Assembly: GCA_963169165.1 (NCBI GenBank) | Contig: CAUJFL010000425.1 | Location: forward strand, 1 to 53,340 | DNA length: 53,340 bases | Direction: 5' to 3' | From: Myxococcota bacterium | Lineage (GTDB): Bacteria > Myxococcota_A > Polyangia > Polyangiales > Polyangiaceae | Shown here: positions 27,760 to 36,333 of the stretch, piece by piece | How positions within the stretch are numbered: the first letter of the stretch is position 1 | How the letters are laid out: each line of letters opens with the position of its first letter | Translations under genes and position numbers: made by a program | Notes under the pieces: generated by a model | What the model was told of the DNA's origin: nothing | Databases searched by the model: none | The model's input: the letters and a program-made list of their open reading frames with translations, nothing else

Positions 27760-28254
27760 ATGGCTACTTTCATCGGGAGTTGGGCGAGGCGCATGCTCTT
27801 CGGGGCGATCGCCGGCGGCGCGTTGAGTCTGGCGATGCCCAACGTGGCCCACGCGAAGGCGGACGACAGCAAGACCGAGAGCCACGAGAAGGCTCCGAAG
27901 AAGGCCGACAAGGCGAAGAAGGCGACCAAGAAGAAGGGCCACGCCAGCGGCAAGAAGTCCGCGTCTCACAAGAAGACGGACAAGAAGGCCGACAAGAAGC
28001 CCGCCGCCAAGGACGAGCCCAAGCAGGACGATAAATCGGACGACGACAAGTCCGAGCCGAAGAAGACCCCGGCGCTGTCGAAGGGCGCGAGCACCGCCGG
28101 TGACTTCGACGACGACAAGGAAGACAAGGCCGAGAAGGCCGAGAAGAAGCCCGCCGAGAAGAAGGCGAAGAAGACCGCGAAGAGCGGCCACGCCAAGGAC
28201 TCGAAGGGCAAGAAGCACGCTGCAAAAAAAAAGAGTGTCACCAAGACCCAGTAG
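27760..28254 (+). CDS. Exported Lys-rich protein, probable N-terminal half of a frameshifted M15 peptidase
   Basis: 164 residues from ATG 27760. A signal peptide (MATFIGSWARRMLFGAIAGG, ending MPNVAHA) is followed by a domain made almost entirely of Lys, Asp, Glu, Ala and Ser. Of 44 Lys codons in the mature part, 41 are AAG. Of the three AAA codons, two sit together in an A9 run at 28224-28232. The frame stops at 28254. In the -1 frame the sequence is open from 28104 and runs without a stop or good start codon into the M15 peptidase domain. So this looks like the secretion signal and linker for that enzyme. Alone, it has no recognisable function. Confidence 0.8.
   Translation: MATFIGSWARRMLFGAIAGGALSLAMPNVAHAKADDSKTESHEKAPKKADKAKKATKKKGHASGKKSASHKKTDKKADKKPAAKDEPKQDDKSDDDKSEPKKTPALSKGASTAGDFDDDKEDKAEKAEKKPAEKKAKKTAKSGHAKDSKGKKHAAKKKSVTKTQ
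28224..28232 (+). promoter_or_regulatory. A9 slippery run: candidate -1 frameshift or transcriptional slippage site
   Basis: Nine A residues followed by G, read GCA AAA AAA AAG in the Lys-rich frame. A slip of one base back joins that frame to the downstream peptidase frame, which starts ...KKKECHQDPVEIVRQ. A run of nine A in a gene that otherwise uses AAG for Lys is unusual. It fits a programmed site, a pseudogene lesion, or a sequencing error in the homopolymer. Confidence 0.5.
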
Positions 28255-28349
28255 AGATCGTCAGGCAGACGGGTGAGGGCCTCAGCCTCTCTCTCACCCG
28301 CTGCGACGGCGCCCTCGAAGAGCGCGCGCGACAGGACCTGAGCGTCCTG

Positions 28350-28910
28350 TTGCGGCCGCTCTCGGCCGCCAGGCCCGCCGCGCTCGCCGCGCCGGGACCC
28401 AGGGGCGAGATCGCTCCGCAAGTGAAGCTCGTCGACGCGGGCCTCGTGACGAGGATGCAGGCGATCGCGCGCGAGTTTCGCGGCAAGAAGGTCCACGTGA
28501 TCTCTGGCTACAGGCCGCAGAGCGACGGAAGTCATCACAAGCTCGGCAAGGCGATGGATGTGCGCGTCGACGGCGTCGCCAACGAGCGCCTCGTCGCGTT
28601 CTGTCGGAGCCTCTCTGACACCGGCTGCGGCTACTATCCCAACAGCTCGTTCGTGCACGTGGACGTCCGACCGCGGGGCACGGGCCACGTCTACTGGATC
28701 GACGCGTCGGGGCCCGGCGAGCGCGCGCGCTACGTGGCCGCGTGGCCCCCTCCCAAGGGCTCGCCGGCCGCCGAGATCCCGCGGCCCGATCACGCCGCGC
28801 CCACCGACGAGCACCTCCACGACGCGGCGGACGGCAAGAGCGGGCACGGCGTCGGCGAGAGCGATCGCGACGTCGAGGCGAGCGAGACCCCGGTCGACAC
28901 GGCGGGATGA
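28350..28910 (+). CDS. DUF882/YcbK-like M15 peptidase domain lacking its own signal peptide
   Basis: Peptidoglycan peptidase domain: VISGYRPQSDGSHHKLGKAM then DVRVDG supplies the zinc motif (HxxxxxxD), and GYYPNSSFVHVDVR contains the C-terminal His ligand. The sole in-frame start before the domain, TTG 28350, has no Shine-Dalgarno sequence. It cuts off conserved-looking sequence upstream (VRQTGEGLSLSLTRCDGALE, open in frame back to 28104). No signal peptide is present, although relatives are exported. The best explanation is expression as a fusion with the upstream Lys-rich protein via a -1 shift at 28224-28232 (about 380 residues in total). The stop overlaps the next gene's start (ATGA). Confidence 0.75.
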   Translation: MRPLSAARPAALAAPGPRGEIAPQVKLVDAGLVTRMQAIAREFRGKKVHVISGYRPQSDGSHHKLGKAMDVRVDGVANERLVAFCRSLSDTGCGYYPNSSFVHVDVRPRGTGHVYWIDASGPGERARYVAAWPPPKGSPAAEIPRPDHAAPTDEHLHDAADGKSGHGVGESDRDVEASETPVDTAG

Positions 28911-29626
28911 GGCGCTTCGACTTTCCTGTCTCGTTCGACGTCCGCGATCGGCGCTGCGTGGTCATCGGCGGGGACGCCGAGGCGACCGACAAGGCAGGGC
29001 GCCTGCTGCGCGCGGGCGCCAGGGTGCAAGTGGTCGCCGAGGAGGTGACACAAGAGCTCGCCGCCCTCGCCGGAGCGGGCGCGATAGGCTGGGCGGCGCG
29101 ATCGTGGACGCCGAGGGATCTCGTCGGCGCGTTCGCCGTGATCGTCGCGCCCGACGAGCGCGCCAGCGCGGACGACGTCGCGGCGCGGCGGGATCAGCTG
29201 GGTTACTTGTTGTGCGTCATCGACGGCCCCGAGCCGTCTGATTTCGCGAGCCCGGCGCTGCTGCGCGCGGGAGATCTCACGATCACCCTGTCGACCGGCG
29301 GGCGCGCACCCGCGCTCGTGTCCCGGCTGCGGCGGGACCTCGAGACCGTGCTCGCGACGCCGCGGATGGCCGAGTTTCTGGAGGCGCTCGCCCGACGCCG
29401 TGAGGCCGCGCCACCCGGCGCCAGGAGCCGGGTGGGCAAGGAGTCGATCGAGGGATTCCGTGTAGACGCGACGATCACGTATCCAGCCTGGTTCGAGCGC
29501 GCCGCGAAGGCGCCCGCCGCCGCGGCGAAGACGGCGAGGGCGAAGAGACCAGCGAAGACGACCGAGGGCGCCGACGGCGCTCCGGCGACGAAGCGCCCGC
29601 GTCGCGCTGACCGTCCCGCGCGCTGA
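28907..29626 (+). CDS. Siroheme synthase-type precorrin-2 dehydrogenase/ferrochelatase
   Basis: 239 residues. The N-terminal Rossmann domain has FPVSFDVRDRRCVVIGGDAE, then ATDKAGRLLRAGARVQVVAE, and APDERASADDVAARRDQLGY. Next come CVIDGPEPSDFASPALLRAG and ITLSTGGRAPALVSRLRRDL, all typical of CysG-N/Met8, which oxidises precorrin-2 and inserts Fe2+ to make siroheme. The C-terminal 50 residues are Ala/Lys/Arg-rich low complexity. The ATG overlaps the peptidase stop (ATGA), so it is translationally coupled to an unrelated envelope gene. Confidence 0.9.
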   Translation: MRRFDFPVSFDVRDRRCVVIGGDAEATDKAGRLLRAGARVQVVAEEVTQELAALAGAGAIGWAARSWTPRDLVGAFAVIVAPDERASADDVAARRDQLGYLLCVIDGPEPSDFASPALLRAGDLTITLSTGGRAPALVSRLRRDLETVLATPRMAEFLEALARRREAAPPGARSRVGKESIEGFRVDATITYPAWFERAAKAPAAAAKTARAKRPAKTTEGADGAPATKRPRRADRPAR

Positions 29627-29790
29627 GGCGGCGGACCGGACTCGGAGCGGCGCATGCCCCCGGCGACGGCGACGTCGTGAGCCACGCTCGAAGCGCTCGT
29701 GGGCGATCCGTCGCCGCCAGCGGCGAGACCTGAGTCGAGGGCTGGCTCCCCGAGCGCCGACGCGCGCGCCCGCCTCGAGGAGCCCTCCGC

Positions 29791-30900
29791 TCACAACAGC
29801 CGATCGAGCGGCGCGTACTCGAGCCCGTGCGCCTCGGCGACGCCCTTGTACGTGACCTGCCCCTTGTACACATTCATCCCCTTGGCGAGCGCCGGATCGG
29901 CCTTCATCGCGTCGACGACGCCGAGCCTCGCGATGGCCTCCGCGTACCGGATGGTCGTGTTGGTGAGCGCCCAGGTGCTCGTCTGGGAGACGGCGCCCGG
30001 CATGTTCGCCACGCAATAGTGTACGACACCGTGCACCTCGTAGGTGGGGTTGTCGTGCGTGGTCGGGCGGCAGGTCTCGATGCAACCGCCCTGGTCGACC
30101 GCGACGTCGACGACCACGGTCCCCTTTTCCATCTGGCCGATGAGCCCCTCGGTGACGAGCCTCGGCGCCTTCGCGCCCGGCACGAGCACGGCCCCGACGA
30201 CGAGATCGGCCCGGCGACACGACTCTTCGATGTTGACAGGGTTCGAGTACAAGGTCTCGATCGCGCCGCCGAACACGTCCTCGAGGTGCGCCATCGTCTC
30301 GGCGCGCACGTCGAGCACCGTCACCTGAGCGCCCATGCCGACCGCGATCGTCGCGGCGTTCTTGCCGACGACGCCGCCGCCCAGGATGACGACACGACCG
30401 CGCCGCGTGCCGGGGACTCCGCCCAGCAGGATGCCCTTGCCGCCGTGCTCCTTCTCGAGGTGCGTCGCGCCGACCTGCACCGCCATCCGCCCGGCGACCT
30501 CGCTCATCGGCTTCAACAGCGGCAGGGAGCCGTCGCCGAGCTCGATCGTCTCGTAGGCGACCGCGGTCACCCTCTTCTTCATCAGCTCGCGCGTCAGCTC
30601 GGGCTCGGGCGCGAGGTGCAGGTACGTGTAGAGGATCTGCCCCTCGCGAAAGTGGTCGAACTCGGCCGGGAGCGGCTCCTTCACCTTGACCACCATGTCG
30701 GCGGCCCACGCGTCGGCCGCGGTCTCCACCACGCGCGCGCCCGCGGCGACGTAGAGCTCGTCGCTGATGCCGCTGCCGAGGCCCGCGCCCCGCTGCACCC
30801 ACACCTCGTGCCCGCGCGACGTCAGCTGGCGGACGCCAGCCGGGGTCATGCCAACACGGTACTCGCGCGTCTTGATCTCCTTCGGAACACCGATCTTCAC
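29791..30900 (-). CDS. ald: Alanine dehydrogenase
   Basis: NAD+-dependent oxidative deamination of L-alanine to pyruvate. 369 residues. N-terminal [20 protein letters not shown] with substrate Arg and Lys; the NAD domain has [19 protein letters not shown]. The catalytic region includes [20 protein letters not shown] and [20 protein letters not shown]. The start is GTG 30900 with a good Shine-Dalgarno (AAGGAG) eight bases upstream. It stands alone on the minus strand. Confidence 0.96.
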   Translation of the reverse strand: MKIGVPKEIKTREYRVGMTPAGVRQLTSRGHEVWVQRGAGLGSGISDELYVAAGARVVETAADAWAADMVVKVKEPLPAEFDHFREGQILYTYLHLAPEPELTRELMKKRVTAVAYETIELGDGSLPLLKPMSEVAGRMAVQVGATHLEKEHGGKGILLGGVPGTRRGRVVILGGGVVGKNAATIAVGMGAQVTVLDVRAETMAHLEDVFGGAIETLYSNPVNIEESCRRADLVVGAVLVPGAKAPRLVTEGLIGQMEKGTVVVDVAVDQGGCIETCRPTTHDNPTYEVHGVVHYCVANMPGAVSQTSTWALTNTTIRYAEAIARLGVVDAMKADPALAKGMNVYKGQVTYKGVAEAHGLEYAPLDRLL

Positions 30901-31037
30901 GGTTCGTCTCCTTGTGTGCGCGCGCTCGACGCGTCGCGCGCGCGGAACCTACACGAAGCACACGTACACGCGGAGCGAGTTCGCATGCCGCGCCGCGTAG
31001 AAACGCGCGAAATCTGCCGCGGACGCGACGCGTCGAG

Positions 31038-31607
31038 TCACGCGCTCTCGAGGAACGGCGCCCACGCGGGGTGGGCGTCACCGTGCCCCAGCAGGATGCG
31101 GGCGACGGTCGACCAGCGAGGTCGACCGGGCGCCTGTCGCAGGCGCATCCCCGCGTCGTCGAGCGAGCGCGCGCCCTTCTTCAGGTTGCACGGTTTGCAC
31201 GACGTCACGAGGTTCTCCCAGGTGTCGGCGCCGCCCCGTGAGCGGGGCACGACGTGGTCGATGTTGAGCTCGCGCATCGGCGGACGCTTGCCGCAATACT
31301 GACACTGGTGCCCGTCGCGCAGCATCACGTTGCGACGCGACAGTCGTACGACGCCGCGCGGCCGCTTGTCGTAGCGACACAGGTGGACGACGCGCGGGAC
31401 CTTCAGCACGCCCGACACGATCGGCACGGCTGGATGGTCGTCGGCGGGGCGTCTGCGCCAGGCGTCGAAGTCGTAGAGCTCGCCGTCCTCGAGGGCCATG
31501 GCGGTGCCTCCGTACAGGAGCACGAACGCGCGCCTGGCGCAGGTGACCTGCACCGGCTCGTAGAACCTGTTCAAGACCAGCACGGGGAGCGCCAACACGT
31601 CGGGCAT
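31038..31607 (-). CDS. HNH endonuclease family protein
   Basis: 189 residues. A Zn-finger CQYCGKRPP pairs with CKPCNLKKG, and the HNH core spans NIDHVVPRSRGGADTWENLV. The N-terminal 80 residues (VLVLNRFYEPVQVTCARRAF) are the usual partner region of this small widespread HNH family, whose biological role is unclear and which is not tied to restriction systems. The ATG at 31607 fits. No toxin, methylase or phage neighbour is present. Confidence 0.9.
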   Translation of the reverse strand: MPDVLALPVLVLNRFYEPVQVTCARRAFVLLYGGTAMALEDGELYDFDAWRRRPADDHPAVPIVSGVLKVPRVVHLCRYDKRPRGVVRLSRRNVMLRDGHQCQYCGKRPPMRELNIDHVVPRSRGGADTWENLVTSCKPCNLKKGARSLDDAGMRLRQAPGRPRWSTVARILLGHGDAHPAWAPFLESA

Positions 31608-31724
31608 CGGGACCTCGTTCGCGGCGCGATTGTGTCACCAAACCGCGCGTTGGCCAGCGGCGTTCTCGCGCGATCGCCCCGCGCGCTGACGGCCGCCCGG
31701 CGCGCGTGCTATGGCGCGCGTTCG

Positions 31725-31919
31725 ATGCGTCTCTCGCCCTCGCTCGCCCTCGCCGCGCTCGCGCTCGTCGCGTGCGGAGGCTCGTCCAGCGAGACGCCGT
31801 TCCCTCAGAGCGTCGCCGACATGACGAGCGATCCCGTGCTGCGACGGCCTCGCCCCGGCGCGAGCGCGTCGCCGATGACGCCGGCCCGTCGTCGAGGCCA
31901 GCCCGTCGGCGCGCCGTGA
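31725..31919 (+). CDS. Small predicted lipoprotein
   Basis: 64 residues: a signal peptide with lipobox (MRLSPSLALAALALVACGGS, Cys 17) and a short Pro/Arg-rich tail without recognisable domains. The stop overlaps the start of the DUF2452 gene (GTGA at 31916-31919), so the two are coupled. A possible alternative is a lipoprotein eroded to little more than its signal. Confidence 0.6.
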   Translation: MRLSPSLALAALALVACGGSSSETPFPQSVADMTSDPVLRRPRPGASASPMTPARRRGQPVGAP

Positions 31920-32377
31920 GCGACGACGACGAGCGCCGCGCCGGCCACGCGTCGGCGTATCCGCTGTCGCGCCTCGCGCCGCCGTTCGCGCTCGTCGACG
32001 TCGCCCGCGAGATCGAGCAGGCCGACTCGATGCTCGGCGCGGTCGTCTCGGCCGAGCTCACGCTGCTCGCCGATCAAATCAGGGCGCTGCAGGCGCGCGC
32101 CGCGGAGGTGCTGAGCCGCGCGCAGCGAGACTCCGAGCTCCACCGCGTCGAGTGCCGCTTCAAGAAGCTGCCCGGAAAGAGCTACCACCTCTACGAACGG
32201 CCCGGCGGCGCGCGCTATTTCTCGCAGCTGTCGCCCGACGACTGGCGTGGCGCGCCGCCGCACGCGTTCGTCGGCACCTTCCGCCTCGAGGCGGACCTCT
32301 CGTTCAGCGAGTCCGGCGCGGCGCGCGAGAGGATCGAGCCCCGCGGGCTCGCCGACGCCCTCCGCGGGGACCGCTGA
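31916..32377 (+). CDS. DUF2452 family protein
   Basis: 153 residues with the full DUF2452 pattern: FALVDVAREIEQADSMLGAV, LTLLADQIRALQARAAEVL, RAQRDSELHRVECRFKKLPG, then KSYHLYERPGGARYFSQLSP, and HAFVGTFRLEADLSFSESG. Family function is unknown; it appears cytoplasmic with a central helix. GTG start overlapping the upstream stop. Confidence 0.88.
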   Translation: MSDDDERRAGHASAYPLSRLAPPFALVDVAREIEQADSMLGAVVSAELTLLADQIRALQARAAEVLSRAQRDSELHRVECRFKKLPGKSYHLYERPGGARYFSQLSPDDWRGAPPHAFVGTFRLEADLSFSESGAARERIEPRGLADALRGDR

Positions 32378-32458
32378 CGCCCTCCTCGAGCGCGCTCGTC
32401 GTGGGGCCGCGAAATCCTCGTTGAACGGCCGCACTGTCCAGGTCAGGATGGCGCGACC

Positions 32459-33559
32459 ATGAACCGTCCCACCTTTGTTGCCCTGATCTTCGCGCTCTCC
32501 ACCTCGGCCTTCGTCGCGTGCGGCAGCCGCGACGACGATCCGGCCGATCCCGGCGGCTCGTCCTCCGCGGGCACCTCGTCCGGCGGCTCGTCGAGCGGCG
32601 GCACGTCCGCGGCTGGCACGTCGAGCGGCGGCACGTCGAGCGGCGGCACGTCGAGCGGCGGCACGTCGAGCGGCGGCACGTCGGGCGGCGGCGAGAACAC
32701 CGCCGCGCTCTGCGCCGACAAGCTCGACAACGACGGCGACAAGTTCATCGACTGCGACGACAAGGACTGCTGCTCGCTCGTCGACTGCAAGGCGACCGCC
32801 CCGACGTCGTACTGCGGCAAGGGCGGCGGCACGGGCGGCAGCGGCGGCTCGTCGAGCGCGACCGGCGAGAACACCTTCGCGCTCTGCTCGAACGGCGGCG
32901 ACGACGACGGCGACAAGTTCGCCGACTGCGAGGACAAGGAGTGCTGCAAGCTCGTCGACTGCGCCGCCACCGCGCCGACCTCGTACTGCGGCAAGCAGGC
33001 GGCCAACGCGGAGAACACCGTCGCCAAGTGCACCGACGGCACCGACAACGACATGGACAAGTACACCGACTGCGAGGACAGCGGCTGCTGCGACGTGGTC
33101 GACTGCAAGACGTCCGCGCCGACCTCGTACTGCGGCAAGAAGGGCACGGGCGGCAGCGGCGGCAGCGGCGGCTCGTCGAGCGCGACCGGCGAGAACACCG
33201 CCGCGCTCTGCGCCAACGGCGCCGACGACGACGGCGACAAGTTCATCGACTGCGAGGACAAGGAGTGCTGCAAGCTCGTCGACTGCGCCACCAGCGCGCC
33301 GACCTCGTACTGCGGCAAGCAGGCGCTCAACGGCGAGAACACCGTCGCCAAGTGTACCGACGGCACCGACAACGACGGCGACAAGTACACCGACTGCGAG
33401 GACGGCAACTGCTGCGACGTGGTCGACTGCAAGACGACCGCCCCCGAGTCGTACTGCGGCAAGAAGGGCGCTGGCGGGTCGAGCGCGGGCGGCGCGGGCG
33501 GCTCGAGCGCGGGCGGGTCGAGCGCGGGCGGCTCGAGCGCTGCGGGCGCGGGCGGCTGA
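32459..33559 (+). CDS. Lipoprotein with five Cys/Asp-rich repeats
   Basis: 366 residues. Signal peptide and lipobox (STSAFVACGS) lead to a Ser/Gly/Thr linker (about residues 30-78). Five repeats follow of the form ENTxxxCxxGxDDDGDKFxDCEDxxCCxxVDCxxxAPTSYCGK, then a Gly/Ser/Ala tail. Repeats 2-3 and 4-5 are two copies of a two-unit block, repeat 1 stands apart. The DxDxDGDxxxDC loops look like calcium-binding, disulfide-stapled modules of myxobacterial outer-surface lipoproteins. No enzyme domain is present. A ligand-binding or structural surface role is likely but not proven. Confidence 0.85.
   Translation: MNRPTFVALIFALSTSAFVACGSRDDDPADPGGSSSAGTSSGGSSSGGTSAAGTSSGGTSSGGTSSGGTSSGGTSGGGENTAALCADKLDNDGDKFIDCDDKDCCSLVDCKATAPTSYCGKGGGTGGSGGSSSATGENTFALCSNGGDDDGDKFADCEDKECCKLVDCAATAPTSYCGKQAANAENTVAKCTDGTDNDMDKYTDCEDSGCCDVVDCKTSAPTSYCGKKGTGGSGGSGGSSSATGENTAALCANGADDDGDKFIDCEDKECCKLVDCATSAPTSYCGKQALNGENTVAKCTDGTDNDGDKYTDCEDGNCCDVVDCKTTAPESYCGKKGAGGSSAGGAGGSSAGGSSAGGSSAAGAGG
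32615..32689 (+). repeat. 15-base tandem repeat encoding GTSSG
   Basis: Five back-to-back copies of GGCACGTCGAGCGGC, the last with one change (GGCACGTCGGGCGGC), in the linker of the Cys/Asp-repeat lipoprotein. Each unit is in frame, so copy-number change would only lengthen or shorten the linker. Confidence 0.9.
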
Positions 33560-33601
33560 TTCGCGCTGTCGGGGCGGCGCTCACCGTCGCCCCGATGTCA
33601 C

Positions 33602-34981
33602 ATGCAGGCACCCCTTCCAGACGATCCGGTCACGACGAGCGGTGAGCCCGCGCCGCAGCGTCGACGCACGCTCGCGGCGCTGCGGCGGCCGCTGGTGTTC
33701 ACGTTCTTCGTCGCGCTCGTGGTGCACACCCCGTTCACGCCGCTCTTCCCGCTCTTGCGCGTGCTGCAGCGGGCGGCGCTGCTGCGCGAGGACAAGCGCG
33801 ACTGGGACTACAAGGACGAGTCGAAGCCCGATCTGTCCGTCCCCATCGAGCTCGTCCAGCTGCCGCCCAAGCCCGACGCGCCCGGCGGCGACGCGGTCGC
33901 GCTGCCCGCTGACAAGCCCGCACCCAAGGCGCCGCAGCAGCCCGACTCACCCCCCCAGAAGTCCGAGGTCAAGCTCGGCGCCGGCAAGACTGCAGAGAGC
34001 CCGCCGAAGGACGGCGATGACAAGGCTGTGGGGCCCGGCGAGAAGGAGAAGAAGGCCAAGCTCGACGACAAGAAGCGCAAGGACGGCGACGACAGAAAGG
34101 ACGAGGTCGGCCTCAAGGGGACGACGGCCAAGCTCGCCGGAAAGCCCAACGTCTCCCTGGCCCTGTGGTTCGAGCCGATCCGCACGCACGAGCTCGCCAA
34201 GGTCGCCGACAAGCTGTTCGCGTGCGCGCCCGAGTGGCGACCCTTCATCGCCGAGGGGATCTCGCCGCTCTCCGATCTCGAGGGGGTGCTCGTCGTCGGG
34301 CCCAAGCTGTCGGACGCGTCGAAGATGACCGCCGCGGTGCAGCACAGGCTCGAGCCGGAGCGCATGAAGGGGGTCGCGGACGCCATCGTGCAGCGGACGG
34401 GAGGCGGCTGGTACGAGCCCGAAGTCGCGCGCGTGCGCCTGATGAAGCACGATCGCGCGATGTTCACGCACCCAACAAGCATGATCTTCCTGACACCGAA
34501 GGATTCTTACAAGGCGATCCACGCCTCCAGGGATCCAATGTCGCTGCCGCCCTCTGGTGGCCGCGCGCTCGCCGTGTCGCTGCAGAAGCCGGCGCGCCCG
34601 CTGAAGAAGCTCGGCCTGCGCCTGCCCGACCGCCTCACCGAGCTTCGCCTCGACGTCTTCGCCAACCCCGACGGGTCGGCCGACATGCAGCTCGATTTCG
34701 AGGACGTCGGCGAGGCAGAGGCTCGCGCCGACGCGAAGCTCGTGACGGCGACGGTGCAGAGCCTGTTCGCCGATCTGTCGAGCGTCACGCGCACGGTCGA
34801 CGCGCTCGTCGACGACGGGGGCAACGACGCGACGCTGCGGCTGCCAGAGGTGTCGTTCGACGCCGTCGAGAAGCGCCTGACCGCGACCGCACACTTCGAC
34901 ACGCGCCAGACCAGCAAGATGCTGTCGCTGCTCGGACGCGTCGTGTGCGCGAAGCCGAAGGCGAAGGCGACGAAAGAGTGA
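33602..34981 (+). CDS. TonB-like N-anchored protein with Lys/Pro-rich linker, unknown C-terminal domain
   Basis: 459 residues. A basic N-terminus, one membrane helix (LVFTFFVALVVHTPFTPLFP, about residues 31-50), then a Pro- and Lys/Asp-rich spacer (about 80-185), which is the layout of TonB-type periplasm-spanning proteins. The C-terminal 270 residues (about 190-459, with LALWFEPIRTHELAKVADKL and EVARVRLMKHDRAMFTHPTS) are globular but match no family I recognise, and are not a TonB C-terminal domain. Start ATG 33602. The gene stands between two lipoprotein genes. Confidence 0.75.
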   Translation: MQAPLPDDPVTTSGEPAPQRRRTLAALRRPLVFTFFVALVVHTPFTPLFPLLRVLQRAALLREDKRDWDYKDESKPDLSVPIELVQLPPKPDAPGGDAVALPADKPAPKAPQQPDSPPQKSEVKLGAGKTAESPPKDGDDKAVGPGEKEKKAKLDDKKRKDGDDRKDEVGLKGTTAKLAGKPNVSLALWFEPIRTHELAKVADKLFACAPEWRPFIAEGISPLSDLEGVLVVGPKLSDASKMTAAVQHRLEPERMKGVADAIVQRTGGGWYEPEVARVRLMKHDRAMFTHPTSMIFLTPKDSYKAIHASRDPMSLPPSGGRALAVSLQKPARPLKKLGLRLPDRLTELRLDVFANPDGSADMQLDFEDVGEAEARADAKLVTATVQSLFADLSSVTRTVDALVDDGGNDATLRLPEVSFDAVEKRLTATAHFDTRQTSKMLSLLGRVVCAKPKAKATKE

Positions 34982-35000
34982 ACGGGGTGTCCAGCCTGGC

Positions 35001-36272
35001 CTAGCCTCCGTCGCCGCTGCCAGCGTCGCTGTCGTCAGGTCGTGTAGGACTGGACGGGGTGACCGTGAGCTTGGTGAACGCTCCCACGAAGTAGAGCTCG
35101 TGGTCCAGGCTGGCGCCCATGAAATCCGCGTCGCGGCTGTCCGGGCTGCGCTCGCCGACGATAGACCATGTGTTGGTCGTCATGTCGAACCTCCAGAGCT
35201 TGCCCGAGGCGGAGACCTGCGTGGCGGAGACCTTGTCGGCGAGCACGAGCAGGTAGAGCGCGTCGTCGTGGACGATGGAGGTGTAGACGCCCGGATCGAG
35301 CTTCAGCTGCGGCTCGGGCGCGGCGGACCAGGCGCTGGTAGCGGGCGCGTAGCGCTCGAGCAGCGGGCCCGCGGCGATGCCGAGGAAGACCGCCAGCTCG
35401 CCCCTCAGCGTCGCCGAGCCGAACAGCCAACGCGGCGACGGCATCTGTGGCGCGAGCGACCAGCTGTCGCCGACCGGATCGTAGACGAGCATCTGGCGCT
35501 CTTCGTCCTTGGCGCTCGAGGTCCAGTCGGTCGAGTAGCCGCCGACGACGTAGAGCTTGCCCCCGAGGGCGTGGACGGCGCTGCCGCCCCGGGGCGCGGG
35601 GAGCTTGGCGAGGGAGGTCCACGTGTCGGTCTTCGAGTCGTAGACGGCGGCAGAGTCGAGGGGGCGAAACAGGTCCTCCGTGGTGTTGTGAACGCCGCCC
35701 AGCAAGTAGACCTTGTCACCGACGACCGCGGGCCAGACGCCGTCGCGGTCGTCGGGGATGGGGGCGCGGATCGACCAGCTGTCGGCCGCCACGTCGTAGC
35801 ACTCGACCTGAGGCGTCCCGCGGAGGAGGTTGGCTCCGTTGAACCCGCCGATGGCGCACACGAGCCGGTCGCCCACCGAGCGGAGCCAGGCGGAGCGGGG
35901 CTTGGGCCACGCCGCCCCCCGCGTCCACGTCTTCGTCGCGGGATCGTACAGCTCGACGGCGCTGGCGTAGTTGCCGCGGGGGTCGAGGCCGCCCATCACG
36001 AGGAGCTTGCCCGCGGCGGCCAGCAACGTCGTGCCGACTCGCTCGGTCGGCGGCGGGGTCAGCGCCTCGAGGGATCTCGTGCCCTGGTCGAAGCGCTCGA
36101 AATGCATCTCGAACGACGCCGAGAGCGTGCCGCCGTCCGCGAGGTCTCCGGCCAGCTTCGTCAGCTCTTCTTGCTCGGCGGGGGTGCAGCGCCCGAGCAG
36201 CAAGGGAAGGATGACGCCAGCCGCGGTCACCGCCAGAGCTCGCCCGGGACGCGTGCGGAGGGTGTCGCGCAT
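35001..36272 (-). CDS. Exported Kelch-repeat protein
   Basis: 423 residues. A signal peptide (GRALAVTAAGVILPLLLGRC) with a lipobox-like Cys is followed by at least five Kelch motifs with the usual GG and Y/W spacing, for example KLLVMGGLDPRGNYASAVEL, VYLLGGVHNTTEDL, KLYVVGGYSTDWTS. The repeats predict a beta-propeller. No catalytic insert is seen, so a binding role on the cell surface is likely. It lies 61 bases downstream of the glycosyltransferase gene on the same strand. Confidence 0.88.
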   Translation of the reverse strand: MRDTLRTRPGRALAVTAAGVILPLLLGRCTPAEQEELTKLAGDLADGGTLSASFEMHFERFDQGTRSLEALTPPPTERVGTTLLAAAGKLLVMGGLDPRGNYASAVELYDPATKTWTRGAAWPKPRSAWLRSVGDRLVCAIGGFNGANLLRGTPQVECYDVAADSWSIRAPIPDDRDGVWPAVVGDKVYLLGGVHNTTEDLFRPLDSAAVYDSKTDTWTSLAKLPAPRGGSAVHALGGKLYVVGGYSTDWTSSAKDEERQMLVYDPVGDSWSLAPQMPSPRWLFGSATLRGELAVFLGIAAGPLLERYAPATSAWSAAPEPQLKLDPGVYTSIVHDDALYLLVLADKVSATQVSASGKLWRFDMTTNTWSIVGERSPDSRDADFMGASLDHELYFVGAFTKLTVTPSSPTRPDDSDAGSGDGG

Positions 36273-36333
36273 CAGGCCAGTGTAGCGTGGGCTCCCCGCC
36301 GCGCGCGAGAGCCGTCGGCGACGCCCGCGGGAC

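Noticed and set aside
29627-29790. Small hairpins between the siroheme gene and ald as terminators
   Set aside because: Short GC stems without T tracts, common by chance in this genome.
30918-30944. GC-only inverted repeat upstream of ald as an operator
   Set aside because: Arms are simple GCGCGC runs, expected by chance at this base composition.
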